Positions 28,154 through 37,834 of a DNA stretch of 64,000 bases are shown here, one piece after another. How positions within the stretch are numbered: position 1 is the stretch's first letter; each line of letters opens with the position of its first letter. The stretch is taken from the NCBI GenBank assembly GCA_005798905.1, contig SYIK01000006.1, positions 1 to 64,000 of the forward strand. The letters are read 5' to 3'. The translations under genes were made by a program, and so were the position numbers. The notes under the pieces were generated by a model that did no database searches, was not told where the DNA came from, and saw only the letters and a program-made list of their open reading frames with translations. This stretch comes from Bacteroidota bacterium (lineage in GTDB: Bacteria > Bacteroidota > Bacteroidia > Chitinophagales > Chitinophagaceae).

Positions 28154-29740
28154 TTGAGAAAGAAAATTGGCATACTGTGTTTATTTGTGCTTTTCGGTCA
28201 TTTTGCATCTAATGCACAATCATTACCTGTTGGAACACCGGGGTTGGAAGAGCTGATTCGAAACATGCAATTGCAAGGGAAGTTGGATGCAAACCTTTCT
28301 TTTTCAATCCGCCCTTTGCATAAATCTGTATCTTTTAATGAAGACAGTTTATTGAAATTGACAGATTCCGATTTAAAACTTAAACCAATTCGTTTTACTT
28401 TTTTGAAAAAATTTGGCAGGTTTCAAGTATTGCCAATAACTGTTTCTCAAAAATTCAATTCACATCACCCTTACGGATGGAATGATGCTGGAATGATTCC
28501 TGCAAAAGGTTTTCAAAGTCAGTTGAGCGCTGGTTTTTATGCCGGACTTGGTCCAATTTCTGTTCAAATAAAACCGGAAATAATTACGGCATCAAATTCC
28601 AATTATGAAAACAATAGTCTTTGGGGAAGCCCAACTGAGAAGGGTTATAAAAAAATATTAATGGGGCAATCTTCTCTCCGCTTAAATAGTAAATCAGTTT
28701 CATTTGGAATTTCAACTGAAAATTTATGGTGGGGACCCGGGCAATATAGTTCGCTATTGATGAGTAATAATGCGCCGGGGTTTGAACACTTTACTTTCAA
28801 TACGGTTCGTCCGTTAAAAACACCAATTGGTAAATTTGAATGGCAACTAATTACTGCAAAATTAAAAGACGATACCTCGCAAGCTGTTTTTGAAAACTAT
28901 AATTTAAAACCTGCTGCTTATTTAAAAGATTGGGTTTTTATGAATTCGCTGGTATTGATTTATCAACCTCGTTTCATGCCCAATTGTTTCTTGGGATTTA
29001 CAAGAACATTTTTAAAAAACAGTGAAAAAATGGGTACGGGAACCATTGGGTTTATCGATAATTATTTACCTGTATTTACATCGCCATTTAAAAAAGGAAA
29101 TCCAAGCGAAGACATAAAAGGTCGCGATCAACTGGTTAGTCTTTTTATGCGCTATTTGTTTCCAAAAAGTCATGCTGAATTTTATTGGGAATATGGATGG
29201 AATGATCACAAATACAATTTAAGAGACCTTACGTTGGATGTGCAACATGCAGCAGCTTATATTGTTGGGTTTAAAAAATTACATCCTTTAGTAAAAGATA
29301 CTTGGGTTGATTTTGGGATGGAGTTTACACACATGTCTCAAAGTACTGATTATATTGTAAGAAACGCAGGCAATTGGTATGTGCATGGTCAAGAATTGCA
29401 AGGTTATACAAATAGAAATCAGATAATGGGAGCAGGAAGTGGCTATGGAAATAATGTGCAAACTATTTCAACTAATTGGTGTAAAAAGATGACGAAAGTT
29501 GGACTCAAATTTCAACGAATTCAACACGACCCGAAAGGCCATACGGGACAATTAAATGTTTTGGGAATGCGTGCAGTGCAATGGAATGATATTGCAATTG
29601 GTTTAAATGGACAGTATTATTACAAACGTTTTTTGTTGAATGCAGAATTGCAATCTGTTCATTCAAAAAATTATATCTGGGAACAGGATAATAATAAAAA
29701 GAATTTTTATATGCTTCTCAATCTTTCTTATTTATTGTAA
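28154..29740 (+). CDS. Wzi-family capsule assembly protein, copy 1
   Basis: 528 residues with a signal peptide (ends near SNAQS) and outer-membrane beta-barrel character throughout. Features such as NLWWGPGQYSSLLMSNNAPGFEHF and the C-terminal barrel strands are typical for the Wzi family, whose E. coli member is a capsule-binding lectin barrel. Start is TTG at 28154, which gives a clean signal peptide. This is the first gene of the capsule operon; the next gene starts within its stop codon (TAATG). The 156 bases upstream show no consensus promoter that I can defend. Confidence 0.85.
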   Translation: MRKKIGILCLFVLFGHFASNAQSLPVGTPGLEELIRNMQLQGKLDANLSFSIRPLHKSVSFNEDSLLKLTDSDLKLKPIRFTFLKKFGRFQVLPITVSQKFNSHHPYGWNDAGMIPAKGFQSQLSAGFYAGLGPISVQIKPEIITASNSNYENNSLWGSPTEKGYKKILMGQSSLRLNSKSVSFGISTENLWWGPGQYSSLLMSNNAPGFEHFTFNTVRPLKTPIGKFEWQLITAKLKDDTSQAVFENYNLKPAAYLKDWVFMNSLVLIYQPRFMPNCFLGFTRTFLKNSEKMGTGTIGFIDNYLPVFTSPFKKGNPSEDIKGRDQLVSLFMRYLFPKSHAEFYWEYGWNDHKYNLRDLTLDVQHAAAYIVGFKKLHPLVKDTWVDFGMEFTHMSQSTDYIVRNAGNWYVHGQELQGYTNRNQIMGAGSGYGNNVQTISTNWCKKMTKVGLKFQRIQHDPKGHTGQLNVLGMRAVQWNDIAIGLNGQYYYKRFLLNAELQSVHSKNYIWEQDNNKKNFYMLLNLSYLL

Positions 29741-31407
29741 TGAAGAAAATAGCTTTATATATTATTTGTTTTTTTAGTTTCAGTTTTTCTGGGTTTTCTC
29801 AATCGGGATTAATCAATGAAATTGAATTGACCGATGTGAAAAGAATTGCTCAATTAACAGATACTGCTGTTGCTGAAAATGTATCTTTTCTTATTCGTTC
29901 ATTTAATCAATACCAAACATTACTTGCCACTAATCAAAAAAAAAGTAAGTGGCCGCAAGCAAGTTTATTGCATGTTACAATTTCTAATCAACAAAATAGT
30001 AAACTGTCATTTGGGTTTAATGATGGGAGCATGTATCCCAATGTGGGCTCGCAACAGCGAGCAAGCATTGGCGTTGGAATAAAATGGGGAAAATTAGCCA
30101 TTCAACTTTCTCCGGAATGGGTGAGTGCTGCAAATAAAACTCCCGAACCTTTTACAACAGATCCGATATATGGAAATTATTGGCCTAAATATTATACCTA
30201 TGTTGTAAATAAAATTGATATACTTAACAGGTTTGGAAAAGAACCGCTTAAGAAATTTTTTTATGGTCAATCAAGTGTACGATTGAATATGAAAGATTTA
30301 TCATTGGGCGTAAGCAATGAAAACTTGTGGTGGGGGCCAGGTTTGCGCAATTCATTAGTGATGACCAACAATGCACAGGGATTTTTACATGTTAGTTTAA
30401 ATACAATCAAACCAATAAAAACGATAATTGGCAGCTTTGAGTCGCAAATAATAGTAGGGAATTTAGATAGCACTGGTTTCGAAAATCCTGATAATGAAAT
30501 CATGAATACCATTTGGCCGGGAGGTATTGCCAAAAAACATACTTATGATAGAATGATTAATGGAGTTGTATTTACTTGGCAACCCATTTGGTTAAAAAAT
30601 TTCTATGTTGGATTTGCAAATACTACACAATGGTATGTCAACGATTCACTTCCGTTAGGGAAATATATTCCAGTCATTTTTCCTTTTTCTTTAAGTAAAG
30701 GAAAACCGCGAATGAAGATTGGATCCATTTTTCTCAGATATAGTTTACCAAAAGATAATGCTGAATTTTATTTTGAATTTGGCAGAGCAGATAAAGCTGC
30801 TAATCCCGTAAATATATTTTCCGACACCATTCCAATTGGATATGTAGCAGGTGTTCGAAAATTATTTTCCTTGCCAAAACGAAATCAATTTATACAGGTT
30901 TTAGCGGAAGTAACGCAGTTGCAATTATCCGATAGTAGATTAATATTTGACGATAACAATGTGTGGGGGCAAGGAAGAACCAAAAGTTGGTATTTGGATT
31001 CATACATTCAACAAGGGCATACAAATGCAGGACAATTGATGGGAGCTGCGATTGGACCCGGAAGTAATAGCCAAACAATAAATGTGAGCTGGATTGATAA
31101 GTTGAAAAAAATTGGAATTCAATTTGAAAGAATTATTTACAACAAAGATTTTTATTATTATAATTATTTCAATGGACAGTTATTTGATACTTATTCGCAA
31201 GGGGCAAATAATAAACATTGGGTAGATGTTAATTTAAGTGGGCATGTTCAATGGGATTATAAACGATTTTTAATTTCTGCATCTTATAATTCTGTAAAAT
31301 CTTTAAACTATCGTTGGATAAAATTAGATGGAGGTTGGCAAGATCCTTCGCTATTATCGGATAAAAAAAACAAATCCATTGCGGTTTCCATTCGTTATGG
31401 ATTGTAG
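29740..31407 (+). CDS. Wzi-family capsule assembly protein, copy 2
   Basis: 555 residues, signal peptide (ends near GFSQS). It shares the landmarks of copy 1 in the same order: NLWWGPGLRNSLVMTNNAQGFLH, then a C-terminal barrel half with AGQLMGAAIGPGSNSQT. Copies 1 and 2 are clearly paralogous. Start and stop overlap by one base with copy 1, so translation is coupled. Two tandem outer-membrane lectin barrels may bind different parts of the polymer or form a pair; that is inference. Confidence 0.85.
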   Translation: MKKIALYIICFFSFSFSGFSQSGLINEIELTDVKRIAQLTDTAVAENVSFLIRSFNQYQTLLATNQKKSKWPQASLLHVTISNQQNSKLSFGFNDGSMYPNVGSQQRASIGVGIKWGKLAIQLSPEWVSAANKTPEPFTTDPIYGNYWPKYYTYVVNKIDILNRFGKEPLKKFFYGQSSVRLNMKDLSLGVSNENLWWGPGLRNSLVMTNNAQGFLHVSLNTIKPIKTIIGSFESQIIVGNLDSTGFENPDNEIMNTIWPGGIAKKHTYDRMINGVVFTWQPIWLKNFYVGFANTTQWYVNDSLPLGKYIPVIFPFSLSKGKPRMKIGSIFLRYSLPKDNAEFYFEFGRADKAANPVNIFSDTIPIGYVAGVRKLFSLPKRNQFIQVLAEVTQLQLSDSRLIFDDNNVWGQGRTKSWYLDSYIQQGHTNAGQLMGAAIGPGSNSQTINVSWIDKLKKIGIQFERIIYNKDFYYYNYFNGQLFDTYSQGANNKHWVDVNLSGHVQWDYKRFLISASYNSVKSLNYRWIKLDGGWQDPSLLSDKKNKSIAVSIRYGL

Positions 31408-31489
31408 TTGTTTTTTTAAGCATTTATAATTTGCAATATTCAAAAAGCAACAATTTTTTTACTACATTTAACCTTTAAATGAAAATTAC

Positions 31490-33925
31490 ATGAAGTTGCT
31501 GAAACATATTATTCTACTTTGCTTAATTTGTTCTGTAAATATTCTACAAGCTCAGCAAATTCCGACTAATCTTGAAAACCTTTCAAATCAGCAACTAATC
31601 CAATTAATTTCCGCTTTTCAATTAAGTGGCTTATCGGAAGAAGATCTTGAATTAAAAGGAAGAGAAAAAGGGTTTTCACAAGAACAGATTTCGATTTTGA
31701 AAAAACGAATTGCAGCACTTAATATAAATTCAGGAAATAATAAATCAAATTCTTATTCCGATTCTTATACCGAAAGGTCTAAAATTTATACGAAAAAACC
31801 CTCCCAGAAATTCAAAGATTCTTTAGGTGGTTTGCGTGTTTTTGGTGAAGAAATTTTTGAAAATGTTGATTTAAGTTTTGAACCAAATCTTTCCATTCCT
31901 GCTCCAAGAAATTATGTAATTGGCGTAAACGATCAATTGGTAATTGATGTATTTGGCTTGTCGGAAACAACAAAAAAAATAAAAGTAAATACGGAAGGAT
32001 TTGTTCGCTATCCCAACTTAGGACCAATAAAAGTTGCTGGACTTACATTGGAAGAAGCGCAAATAAATATAAAGAAATCATTAACAAAATTATATCCGGC
32101 AATTAGTAGTGGCGCTACTTCTGTACAAGTTTCAGTTGGTCAAATTCGCAGTATTCGAGTTACATTAATTGGAGAAATAAAACAGCCCGGAAGTTTTACG
32201 CTTTCTTCTTTTTCTACTTTGATGAATGCATTGTATGCATCAGGTGGACCAAACGAAATTGGTTCTTTTAGAAAAATAGATTTAGTGCGAAACGGCAAAA
32301 CAATTGTTTCTTTCGATTTGTATGATTTTTTATTAAATGGCGATTTGTCGAAAAATATTTTGTTGCAAGATGAAGATGTAATTCGTGTAAGTCCTTACGA
32401 AACCAGAGTCGCAGTTATTGGTGCTGTAAAAAAAGCTGCAATTTTTGATGTTAATCCTGAAGATTTTGCTGCTGATGTGCTTCGATATGCAGGAGGAATT
32501 TCGCCCGTTGGCAATAAAAGTTTAGTAAGAATAAAAAGATTTGGAGTAACAAATAAAGAGTTAATTACTGTAAAAGCTGATCAACTACAATCATTCAAAC
32601 CATTTTCTGGCGACACATTAATTATAGATTCTCTTGCAAATTATTTTGCAAATCGTGTACAAATAAAAGGATCGGTTTATTATCCTGGCGAGTACAGCAA
32701 TTCCAGTACGCCAACATTGTATGATTTATTATCAACTGCAAAACCAAAAGAAGGTGCTTATTTTGAACGCGGATTATTGAGAAGATTAAAATCGGATTAC
32801 ACAGCAGAAATTATCAATTTTAATTTAACAGATGTTTTAAATAAAAAATTTGATATTAATTTAGAACGCGAAGATTCCATTCATATTTATCAATTCAACG
32901 AACTACGAGAAAGATTTACGGTTTCAATTAGTGGAGAAGTAAACAATCCGTATACGTACAATTATGCAGAAAATATGCGTGTACAAGATTTGGTTTTAAT
33001 TGCCGGCGGATATAAAGATGGAGCTGCACTTCAAAAAATTGAGATTTCGAGAAGATTGCCAAAATCAGCAAACGATACAACTGTTTATAACATAATCAAG
33101 GAAATTGATTTAGCGAAAATTGGCGATGACAATTTGGAAATGATCTTAATGCCATTTGATAAAGTTGCCGTTCGAAAATCACCAAACTACAATGAACAAA
33201 TAACTGTAAGAGTTGAAGGTGAAGTAATGTATGCTGGCTCCTATAGTTTAGCAAGTAAACAAGAAAGGATTTCTGATATTATAAAAAGAGCTGGTGGTTT
33301 AAAAGAATTTTCACATAAAGAAGCAGCAGTATTGATTCGCAAATCATTTGTTGGCAAATCAGATTTTGATTCTGTTTTATTTAATGTAAAAGCAAACTTG
33401 ATGTCCATTCAAATTGATCAAGGAATTTCATCAAATAATTCTGATACATCTTTATCGAAAAAACGATTTTCTAATTTTTATACCGAACAAAAATTGGTTG
33501 GAATCAATTTGGTAAAAGCATTGGAAATGCCCGGCTCTATTTATGATTTGATTTTAGAAGAAGGGGATATTCTTAAAGTGCCAAAAAAATTGGAAACAGT
33601 CCAAGCATTTGGCGCAGTAAATGCAGGGCAAGTTGTTATTTATCAAAAAGGAATGAATTTTATTTCACTTGTTCGACAGTCGGGAGGTTTTGCAACAAAT
33701 GCTTCTCGAAAACATGCGTATGCAGTTTATGCAAATGGAGAAGTGAAAAGTACGAATGGCTTTTTATTTTTTAAGAGTTACCCAAAAATAAAACCCGGAG
33801 TAGAAATATTCGTTCCTGTGAAAAGAGATAACAGACGATTGTCTTCGGGTGAAGTTATTGGAATCGGAACCGGAATTGCTTCAATGGCGGGAATAATTAT
33901 TTCGTTGCTAAATGCACTTAAATAA
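31490..33925 (+). CDS. Wza-like polysaccharide export protein with multiple SLBB domains
   Basis: 811 residues, about twice the length of E. coli Wza. Signal peptide (ends near LQAQQ), a charged helical linker (about 20-110), a Poly_export domain (about 140-220, YVIGVNDQLVIDVFG) and then a series of SLBB repeats. Each repeat begins with a pattern like VTLIGEIKQPGSFTL, VAVIGAVKKAAIFDV, VQIKGSVYYPGEYS, VSISGEVNNPYTY or VRVEGEVMYAGSYSL. Near the C-terminus is a hydrophobic helix (about 785-810), which may cross the outer membrane as in Wza. It probably forms the export channel. The extra SLBB repeats would lengthen its periplasmic part. Confidence 0.88.
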   Translation: MKLLKHIILLCLICSVNILQAQQIPTNLENLSNQQLIQLISAFQLSGLSEEDLELKGREKGFSQEQISILKKRIAALNINSGNNKSNSYSDSYTERSKIYTKKPSQKFKDSLGGLRVFGEEIFENVDLSFEPNLSIPAPRNYVIGVNDQLVIDVFGLSETTKKIKVNTEGFVRYPNLGPIKVAGLTLEEAQINIKKSLTKLYPAISSGATSVQVSVGQIRSIRVTLIGEIKQPGSFTLSSFSTLMNALYASGGPNEIGSFRKIDLVRNGKTIVSFDLYDFLLNGDLSKNILLQDEDVIRVSPYETRVAVIGAVKKAAIFDVNPEDFAADVLRYAGGISPVGNKSLVRIKRFGVTNKELITVKADQLQSFKPFSGDTLIIDSLANYFANRVQIKGSVYYPGEYSNSSTPTLYDLLSTAKPKEGAYFERGLLRRLKSDYTAEIINFNLTDVLNKKFDINLEREDSIHIYQFNELRERFTVSISGEVNNPYTYNYAENMRVQDLVLIAGGYKDGAALQKIEISRRLPKSANDTTVYNIIKEIDLAKIGDDNLEMILMPFDKVAVRKSPNYNEQITVRVEGEVMYAGSYSLASKQERISDIIKRAGGLKEFSHKEAAVLIRKSFVGKSDFDSVLFNVKANLMSIQIDQGISSNNSDTSLSKKRFSNFYTEQKLVGINLVKALEMPGSIYDLILEEGDILKVPKKLETVQAFGAVNAGQVVIYQKGMNFISLVRQSGGFATNASRKHAYAVYANGEVKSTNGFLFFKSYPKIKPGVEIFVPVKRDNRRLSSGEVIGIGTGIASMAGIIISLLNALK

Positions 33926-33939
33926 GAGTAAAAATTAGT

Positions 33940-34992
33940 ATGTCTTCTTCAAAACCAAATACAATTAAATTAAATGACTTGCTGAATGGTTTCGGTATTT
34001 TTTTCAACTATGCGTTTAAAAATATCAAGCTGTTTTTTGTTTTAGTAATTATCGGAGTTGTTTTAAGTATTGGCTATTATTTTTTTCAAAAACCGAAATA
34101 TGAAGCAGTTTCTACTTTTATTTTGGAGGCGAAAGATCAGTCTGGTAATGGACTTGCGGGATTAGCTTCTCAATTTGGGTTTGATATTGCTTCAATGACA
34201 GGAAGTTCAAATTTATTTGGAGGCGATAATATTTTAGATATTCTAAAATCAAAAATGGTTATTGAAAAAGTGCTGTTGTCAAAAACGGAAAATGGTATTG
34301 ATGAAGAAAAAATAACTTTGGCAAATCTTTTTATTAATAGTTATGAATTAAATAAAAAGTGGAATTCAAAAAATATAGAATTTGCACAAAATGAAGGAAT
34401 GAAACCAGCGCATTCAATACTTCAAGACAGTGTTTTGGAATTGATTTATTTGCAACTCATTAAAAAACATTTGAAAGTTGAATCTCTCAGTAAAAAAGGT
34501 TCTATAATAAAAGTTGCAACTGTTTCTAACAATCCAGTTTTTTCAAAATGTTTTACGGAACGATTAATTGCAGAAACGAAGAATTTTTATATTGCTGTAA
34601 AAACCAGAAATGCAACTTCGAATATCAGTGCACTCGAAAGAAGGTCAGATTCTCTTTTTAAAATCATAAATGAAAAATCGGGACAATCAGCTTCATTACA
34701 AATTGCTGATTTGAATCCTGCAATAAAAATTGCAGAAGTTCCTGTAGAAATTTCTCAACGCGGAAAATTAGTTGCACAAACATTGTACACAGAAGTAATG
34801 AAAAATTTAGAAGCAAGTAGAATGGCTTTGTCAAATCAAACTCCTGTAATTCAATTATTGGATACGCCGAAATATCCATTGGTAAATCAAAACAAATCAT
34901 TTTTTATTTTATTGATTTCTGGAATTACAGCGGCTTTGTTTTTAGGATTTATTTATTGCTTTTTTACTTTTCCTTCATCAGATTCTAATTAA
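33940..34992 (+). CDS. Wzz-type chain length determinant protein
   Basis: 350 residues with two transmembrane helices (about 27-47 and 323-344) around a periplasmic domain with coiled-coil tendency. The proline-containing segment before the second helix (LDTPKYPLVNQNKS) is a family hallmark. It controls polymer length and links the polymerase to the export channel. There is no C-terminal Walker kinase, unlike Wzc or the Wzz-kinase fusions, and no separate kinase gene in the operon. 14 bases separate it from the SLBB gene, and 17 from the next. Confidence 0.85.
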   Translation: MSSSKPNTIKLNDLLNGFGIFFNYAFKNIKLFFVLVIIGVVLSIGYYFFQKPKYEAVSTFILEAKDQSGNGLAGLASQFGFDIASMTGSSNLFGGDNILDILKSKMVIEKVLLSKTENGIDEEKITLANLFINSYELNKKWNSKNIEFAQNEGMKPAHSILQDSVLELIYLQLIKKHLKVESLSKKGSIIKVATVSNNPVFSKCFTERLIAETKNFYIAVKTRNATSNISALERRSDSLFKIINEKSGQSASLQIADLNPAIKIAEVPVEISQRGKLVAQTLYTEVMKNLEASRMALSNQTPVIQLLDTPKYPLVNQNKSFFILLISGITAALFLGFIYCFFTFPSSDSN

Positions 34993-35009
34993 AAATTAGC
35001 ACGTTAATT

Positions 35010-35843
35010 ATGCGAACTATCCTTTTGCTTCGTGCTTTCGGAGATTTTGTCATTCCTTTATTTGTTTTTCGTCATGTAAAAAATAATGAATCTGTAAAAT
35101 TTATTGCTTCAAAGCATCACCGTGTTTTATACGAAGCACTTCCAAAGAATTTACTTCCTCAAAACATATCCATTTCCTTCGCCGATTTCGGTATTAGCAA
35201 AACACTTTTTCGAGTTTTCACTAATAAATATTTTTTTAATTATAAAACACTTCAAGAAATTTTACTATTAAAAAAAACTACTAAATCTTTATGTGAAAAA
35301 ACTCTTTATTTAGAACAAAATAAAAAATCGAGTTTACTTGGTTTTTTAGTCGGAAGCAAGTTTAAAAGTGTTGTTCAAAATCAAAATATTTATTCAGCTT
35401 ATGCCGCATTTTTTAATGTAAGTTTATCGCAAAATATTTTTTCAATAAACCAAGCTATTGCGAATAAAAAAATTTTAATTCTTCCTTCAACACGACAAAA
35501 ACGAAAAAATTTTCCGCAAGAGCTACTACAGAAAATTGTAGCATTGCTTGCAAACAAAACGTCGGAAATACAAATTATTTTTTATAAAAACATTCCTGAA
35601 AAATTCGTTGGGAATGCTAAAGTTTACAATAGTTTCGGCGAATTAATTGAGCAATTGCAATCGGCAGATTTTGCCATTTGTGGTGATAGTCTTCCCGTGC
35701 ATTTAGCTCAGTTTTTAAATAAACCCCATTTTGTTTTTTATAATTCTGAAGGTCCAACTCAGTTTATAACTCCATTCGCATTGGAAAATAATTGTTATGC
35801 TAATTTTAATGAAGTAAATAAATTCAAAACAATTTGCAGCTAA
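35010..35843 (+). CDS. GT9-like (heptosyltransferase-type) glycosyltransferase
   Basis: 277 residues, rather short for GT9 (often near 340). The N-terminal Rossmann start ILLLRAFGDFVIP and the C-terminal ADFAICGDSLPVHLAQFLNKP segment, which corresponds to the DSGPMHLA region, support GT-B fold of family GT9. It may transfer a heptose or other sugar to the repeat unit. Its stop overlaps the ATG of the GT25 gene by one base (TAATG). Confidence 0.65.
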   Translation: MRTILLLRAFGDFVIPLFVFRHVKNNESVKFIASKHHRVLYEALPKNLLPQNISISFADFGISKTLFRVFTNKYFFNYKTLQEILLLKKTTKSLCEKTLYLEQNKKSSLLGFLVGSKFKSVVQNQNIYSAYAAFFNVSLSQNIFSINQAIANKKILILPSTRQKRKNFPQELLQKIVALLANKTSEIQIIFYKNIPEKFVGNAKVYNSFGELIEQLQSADFAICGDSLPVHLAQFLNKPHFVFYNSEGPTQFITPFALENNCYANFNEVNKFKTICS

Positions 35844-36559
35844 TGAGTAATATTAAAGGGTATATTATTTCTTCCAAATACGAAAATGATCGAAGAGCTA
35901 ATGTGGAGTTGTTATTAAATTTATTCCCTGAGTTGATACACCAAGAAGCTATTTATCCGCAATACCAAAAAATTCCGTTTCTCAATAAGTTGCTAAGTTT
36001 ATCTAAAAAAAGAACCGGGCATCAACTGCGATTGGGCGAATTGGGTTGTTTGCTAAGCCATCGAAAAATTTGGAGAGAAATTATTAATAGTAAATTTCAT
36101 AAGAACAAAAATTTTTTAATTTTTGAATCAGATAGCGAAATAAAAGATTTTGATTTTATCAAAAACCAGTTTGAAAATATTGAAAACAAATATGATTTGT
36201 TTTTTTGGGGAGCTTGGGAAGGTTATCTAAAAATTTATCGAAGTTCAAAAGTAAAAGTTGAAAACAGGTCGATTGGCGTTCCGTTTATTAAATCGGTTTA
36301 TTGTACTTATGGATATTCGTTAAATAAAAAAGCAGCTGCTTATTTGCTGAATAAAACAAAAAAAATAAATTATCCCGTTGATCAGTTCAAAAGATTTATT
36401 TCCGAAAATGAATTGAAAATAGGAGCGGTTATTCCAGAAGTAATCTCTTCGAATTCTAAAAAAAGTTATATTAAAGAAAAATCTTTAAATGAAATATCAT
36501 TGAAATTATTTCATTTTGTTTTAGATGTAAAAAACACAATTATCTGTTATTTCAAATGA
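35843..36559 (+). CDS. GT25 family glycosyltransferase (LPS biosynthesis type)
   Basis: 238 residues, cytoplasmic. The family landmarks are GELGCLLSHRKIWREI and the acidic FLIFESDSEI. GT25 enzymes transfer galactose or other sugars in lipooligosaccharide and capsule synthesis. The frame opens at TTG 35834, but ATG 35843 overlaps the previous stop and is the better start. The next gene overlaps its end by 4 bases (ATGA). The donor sugar is not deducible. Confidence 0.78.
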   Translation: MSNIKGYIISSKYENDRRANVELLLNLFPELIHQEAIYPQYQKIPFLNKLLSLSKKRTGHQLRLGELGCLLSHRKIWREIINSKFHKNKNFLIFESDSEIKDFDFIKNQFENIENKYDLFFWGAWEGYLKIYRSSKVKVENRSIGVPFIKSVYCTYGYSLNKKAAAYLLNKTKKINYPVDQFKRFISENELKIGAVIPEVISSNSKKSYIKEKSLNEISLKLFHFVLDVKNTIICYFK

Positions 36560-37827
36560 GTCGAATTAAAAAAACATATCTCAATTTGTACGTTTTTGTT
36601 CTTGCTTTATATGTGTATTTTAATAAAGGAGTTGCGTATAGTTTTTTAGCGGAAACTGTGCTTGTATTGGGTGTTTTACTGATTTTGTTTGATCGAAAAC
36701 GATTCGAAATTCTGTGGGAGAAAAGAACTTATTTGCTAGTTTTATTTCTAATAATTACTACAGCTTTTTTGCTGAAAGGGTTAATGAATTACAGTTGGTT
36801 CAATGTGGTAAGAGATGCTTTTATGTTTTATTATTTAATATTTGTTTTTATCATTTTTTTATTCAAAGAAGAATTGCCTTATTTAATTAATAGAATTGTA
36901 CTGATTTATAAATGGTTCCCTGTTGTAGCTTGTATTTCTTTTTTGACATTATCCTATTTCCCTTTTAGCGATGAAATAAAATTTTTTGGGAACAATCCGT
37001 TACTGTTGTACAAGTTTGGAGACATGGCCGTTCATCTTTTTATTTCAACTATACTTTTATTATCCGGGTACATTCGGTTCTCGAAACGTTTTTTATTACT
37101 CAATTCGATACTTATTGTTTATTTATTTTTCATAATTTCCACATACAGTAGAGGAGGTATGTTGGCATTTGTTTGTGCCATTTTGATTTTTCTATTTTTT
37201 GTAAAAGATCAAAACATTAAAAAAATGTTTTCCTATTATGGAAAGTTTTTGTTGCTGATCATTTTGTTTACGTTCCCAATTTTTCTCGCAACAAAAGTGA
37301 AAGAAAATTTTCAAGGAAGAATACTTGGCGTTGAACAATTAAAAGAAAATATTGTCAGCATTGTCAATCCAAATGCTGAAGGAACTTTGAGTGATAATAA
37401 AATTTGGCGATTAATTTGGTGGACAAAAATTATTCAATACACTTTTGGTGGCGAATATTTTTTTCAAGGGAAAGGTTTGGGAATGAGTTTGGTTTCAGCC
37501 GATGAAATTGTTACAGATGACTTGGAACTTCGATCACCGCATAATTTTCATTTAAATGTGTTGGCACGTTTTGGTGTACCAATTTTTTTATTATGGTTGG
37601 GGTGGTTGTATTTTAATTTTAAAAATTTATGGACTAAAAATGAAAATAAATTTCTTTTGATAATACTTTCTATCATGAGTGCATTTGTTATTAATGCAGC
37701 TTTTGATGTATTTTTTGAAGGGCCGATGGGCGCATTTCCTTTTTGGACTTTTGTTGGTATTTATTATGTTGCAGAAACTTTTGAAATTCCGATTAATCCG
37801 GAAATAATAAGCAAAGCGAATAACTAA
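36556..37827 (+). CDS. wzy: Wzy-type O-antigen polymerase/ligase family membrane protein
   Basis: 423 residues with about ten to twelve predicted transmembrane helices and a large periplasmic loop (about 245-330) before the last helices, the Wzy_C arrangement. It is predicted to join lipid-linked repeat units in the periplasm. The conserved TYSRGGMLAF stretch in the middle of the protein supports the family. It overlaps the GT25 gene by 4 bases and is followed after 7 bases by the flippase gene. Confidence 0.8.
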   Translation: MSRIKKTYLNLYVFVLALYVYFNKGVAYSFLAETVLVLGVLLILFDRKRFEILWEKRTYLLVLFLIITTAFLLKGLMNYSWFNVVRDAFMFYYLIFVFIIFLFKEELPYLINRIVLIYKWFPVVACISFLTLSYFPFSDEIKFFGNNPLLLYKFGDMAVHLFISTILLLSGYIRFSKRFLLLNSILIVYLFFIISTYSRGGMLAFVCAILIFLFFVKDQNIKKMFSYYGKFLLLIILFTFPIFLATKVKENFQGRILGVEQLKENIVSIVNPNAEGTLSDNKIWRLIWWTKIIQYTFGGEYFFQGKGLGMSLVSADEIVTDDLELRSPHNFHLNVLARFGVPIFLLWLGWLYFNFKNLWTKNENKFLLIILSIMSAFVINAAFDVFFEGPMGAFPFWTFVGIYYVAETFEIPINPEIISKANN

Positions 37828-37834
37828 TATTATT